DNA of 53,109 nt from JBAXTZ01 sp037129925 (GTDB taxonomy: Bacteria > Bacillota > Negativicutes > JBAXTZ01): contig JBAXTZ010000024.1 of NCBI GenBank assembly GCA_037129925.1, positions 1 to 53,109 of the forward strand. The letters are read 5' to 3'. The notes below the pieces were generated by a model. It ran no database searches. It saw only the letters and a program-made list of their open reading frames with translations, and was not told the origin of the DNA. Made by a program: the position numbers and the translations under genes. Of the stretch, positions 51,523-53,109 are shown piece by piece; within the stretch, counting starts at the first letter, position 1; each line of letters opens with the position of its first letter.

Positions 51523-52656
51523 ATGAAAAAAATAGCAATACTAGTAGTAATTTCTCTAATGATTTTCACCGTTGTGACTTATGCCTGTTCAAGTTTTCGC
51601 ATAACTACAACTGACAAGAATGTCTTTTACGGGCGGACACTAGAATGGGCCGTAGAAACCGGCGAACAACTATTCATCGTCCCGGTTGGAACCGTATATA
51701 ATGGCTTATTGCCAGAAGGCACTCAGGGCGGCATGAGATGGGAGTCAAAGTACGGCGTGGTTGGCGTTGGCGCACTTGGGTTGCCGTTAATCGTTGACGG
51801 AACGAACGAGGCTGGACTGGCTTGCGGACTGTTGAATTTTGCCGGATATGCCGATTATCAAAAATACGATCCAGCGAACAAATCAAGGACCATCATGCAA
51901 ACCGAGGTACCTACCTGGATTTTGACCAATTTTGCAACCGTGCAGGAAGTGCGGAATAATATCGGCAAAATATTTGTATCCCAAGGCAATGACAAATACG
52001 CCGGTCAAATGCAAATACATTATACTGTACACGACAAAACCGGGGATAGTATTGTTATAGAGTATATCAAAGGTAAATTAACTGTTTACGATAATCCGAT
52101 CGGAGTAATGACCAATCAACCAGATTTCGCGTGGCATTTGACTAATCTTAAAAATTACTCCAGTCTTCGCCCGACCAACGCTCAATCAATAACTATTGAC
52201 GGTGTGCAAGAAGCAGGCTTTGGACAGGGAAACGGCATGTTTGGGTTGCCCGGCGATTATACACCGGCTAGCCGCTTTGTTCGTTTAGTGGCGCTCACAG
52301 CCGCAGCGTTTCCTGTTACTGGTGCTGACAAAGGTTTGGCGCTGACAATGAATATTATTAACAACATTGACATCCCTGCCGGTGCAGTGCGTGCTACGGT
52401 ACAAGGACAAGCAGCTAATGACACTACTTGGTGGGTAATAATATCTGACCTTGGGCGCGGACGCTTTTACTATCGCAACTACAACGATATGAACTGGCGG
52501 TATATTGACCTTAAGCAAGCGCTAGCTGCCAACAAAAAAGTGGCAACTATACCGCTATATACTGAAGGACAGTACACTAACGATACCGCTAAAGCTGTGA
52601 CAGTTGCCAAACCGACCACAAACTATTATAGCTTTCAAAACCCCAAAAACAAATAA
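51523..52656 (+). CDS. Secreted penicillin V acylase / bile salt hydrolase-like Ntn-hydrolase
   Basis: A 377-aa linear amide C-N hydrolase of the choloylglycine family. The signal peptide ends directly before Cys22 (TYA-CSSFRITTTD), so cleavage exposes the catalytic N-terminal Cys, as in secreted members. The family pieces follow: VFYGRTLEWAVETGEQLFIVPVG, DGTNEAGLACGLLNF, and near the end GQAANDTTWWVIISDLGRGRFYYR. The natural substrate could be N-acyl homoserine lactones, penicillin V or conjugated bile acids. GGGAGAG lies before the ATG. Monocistronic, with a 5' region over 350 bp and its own terminator. Confidence 0.88.
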   Translation: MKKIAILVVISLMIFTVVTYACSSFRITTTDKNVFYGRTLEWAVETGEQLFIVPVGTVYNGLLPEGTQGGMRWESKYGVVGVGALGLPLIVDGTNEAGLACGLLNFAGYADYQKYDPANKSRTIMQTEVPTWILTNFATVQEVRNNIGKIFVSQGNDKYAGQMQIHYTVHDKTGDSIVIEYIKGKLTVYDNPIGVMTNQPDFAWHLTNLKNYSSLRPTNAQSITIDGVQEAGFGQGNGMFGLPGDYTPASRFVRLVALTAAAFPVTGADKGLALTMNIINNIDIPAGAVRATVQGQAANDTTWWVIISDLGRGRFYYRNYNDMNWRYIDLKQALAANKKVATIPLYTEGQYTNDTAKAVTVAKPTTNYYSFQNPKNK

Positions 52657-52675
52657 GCGCTACGTAGCCTAAAAG

Positions 52676-52723
52676 AAAAAACAGGCGTTAATCACTTTTG
52701 CAGTGAAAAACGCCTGTTTTTTT
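52676..52723 (+). terminator. Terminator, shared element copy 2
   Basis: AAACAGGCGTT/AACGCCTGTTT arms enclose ATCAC..GTGA, then seven Ts. Most of its bases match 50233-50285, including TTAATCACTTT. It probably also works for the convergent RND gene on the other strand. Confidence 0.85.
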
Positions 52724-52736
52724 GTAGTCGAGTAAG

Positions 52737-53109
52737 TTAGCGTTTCATCCCCCGTCCGCGCCATAAGCTGTAGATTGCCGGGTACACTAACAGCTCTAAG
52801 ATGGTCGAGGTGGTTACACCGCCGAGCATTGGTGCGGCGATGCGTTTCATGATGTCCGAACCGGCGCCGCTCGAAAACATTATCGGCAGCAGTCCGGCGA
52901 GGATGACACAGACGGTCATGAGCTTGGGGCGGATCCGTTTGACTGCGCCGTGCATGATGGCGTTGTCTAGTTGGGCGCGGTTGATTTCGCCTTGGGCGCG
53001 TTCTTCGTCATAGGCAAGGTCGAGGTACAGCAGCATGACTACGCCGGTTTCGGCATCCAGACCGGCGAGGGCAATCAGTCCAACCCAGACGGCGGTGCTC
53101 ATGTTGTAG
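52737..53109 (-). CDS. Heavy-metal RND efflux pump, C-terminal end (CusA/CzcA type)
   Basis: Partial: the frame stays open through the window's right edge (codons for YN precede the first Met seen). What is visible is the last 123 codons or so of an approximately 1,030-aa inner-membrane pump: MSTAVWVGLIALAGLDAETGVVMLLYLD, a cytoplasmic loop with AVKRIRPKLMTVCVILAGLLPIMFSSGAGSDIMKRIAAPMLGG, then STILELLVYPAIYSLW. This is the conserved CusA/CzcA ending. It exports monovalent or divalent metal ions with periplasmic adaptor and outer-membrane partners, which lie beyond the window. Confidence 0.92.
   Translation of the reverse strand, partial: YNMSTAVWVGLIALAGLDAETGVVMLLYLDLAYDEERAQGEINRAQLDNAIMHGAVKRIRPKLMTVCVILAGLLPIMFSSGAGSDIMKRIAAPMLGGVTTSTILELLVYPAIYSLWRGRGMKR

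Overview
The window looks like the replication-origin region of a diderm (outer-membrane) Firmicute, most plausibly Negativicutes. This is inferred from three things. The order dnaA-dnaN-yaaA-recF-DUF721-gyrB is typical of Firmicutes. The Shine-Dalgarno sites are strong and the sigma-A promoters canonical. Yet the window also carries secretin-domain proteins, a CusA/CzcA-type RND pump and FlgT/CsgG-like envelope proteins, which imply an outer membrane. No rRNA, tRNA, CRISPR array, transposase or phage genes were seen.

Layout. 0-9.2 kb: a secreted L-asparaginase with a palindromic operator, a candidate small RNA with its own terminator, a GH64/thaumatin-like secreted protein, an AAA/DUF4143 ATPase, and two tandem PAS-GGDEF-HD-GYP c-di-GMP proteins. 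9.2-16.4 kb: a bipartite oriC with DnaA boxes on both sides of dnaA and a DnaA-trio-like unwinding tract before dnaN, followed by the replication genes. 16.4-23.7 kb: an SH3/NlpC-P60 peptidase carrying an in-frame repeat insertion, an isochorismatase-fold protein lacking the catalytic Cys, a FUSC-type membrane protein, a HEPN/MNT pair, a secreted protein of unknown function, and two overlapping stand-alone secretin-domain genes.

24-30.4 kb: a kdpFABC-D potassium-uptake operon. kdpA has an internal frameshifting deletion that removes the first selectivity-filter loop, and KdpD ends before its kinase domain. 30.4-32.3 kb: speD and speE for spermidine, behind a long structured leader. 32.4-40.6 kb: a second DUF4143 ATPase and a block of large secreted proteins, including a C45 Ntn-hydrolase and a PLD-fold protein with altered HKD motifs. 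40.7-43.8 kb: a decayed SNF2 helicase whose 3' end stops inside a 34-bp palindrome that contains a perfect chromosomal parS site.

44-53 kb: a third AAA/DUF4143-like ATPase; a complete EcoRII/SsoII-like restriction-modification cassette with a self-regulatory operator and flanking direct repeats; an FlgT-like/CsgG-like pair; an RHH-MazF toxin-antitoxin operon with a palindromic operator; a long intergenic region with a leader peptide and a foldable RNA; a penicillin V acylase/bile salt hydrolase-like Ntn-hydrolase; and the C-terminal end of a heavy-metal RND pump running off the window.

The core chromosome-maintenance genes (oriC, dnaA, parS) are intact. The surrounding accessory genes show repeat insertions and decay (kdpA, SNF2, KdpD). 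The strongest leads are the parS site at a gene breakpoint, the R-M operator, the structured leaders upstream of speD and of the 51.5-kb hydrolase, the candidate small RNA at 1.35 kb, and the shared promoter-hairpin architecture of two DUF4143 ATPases.
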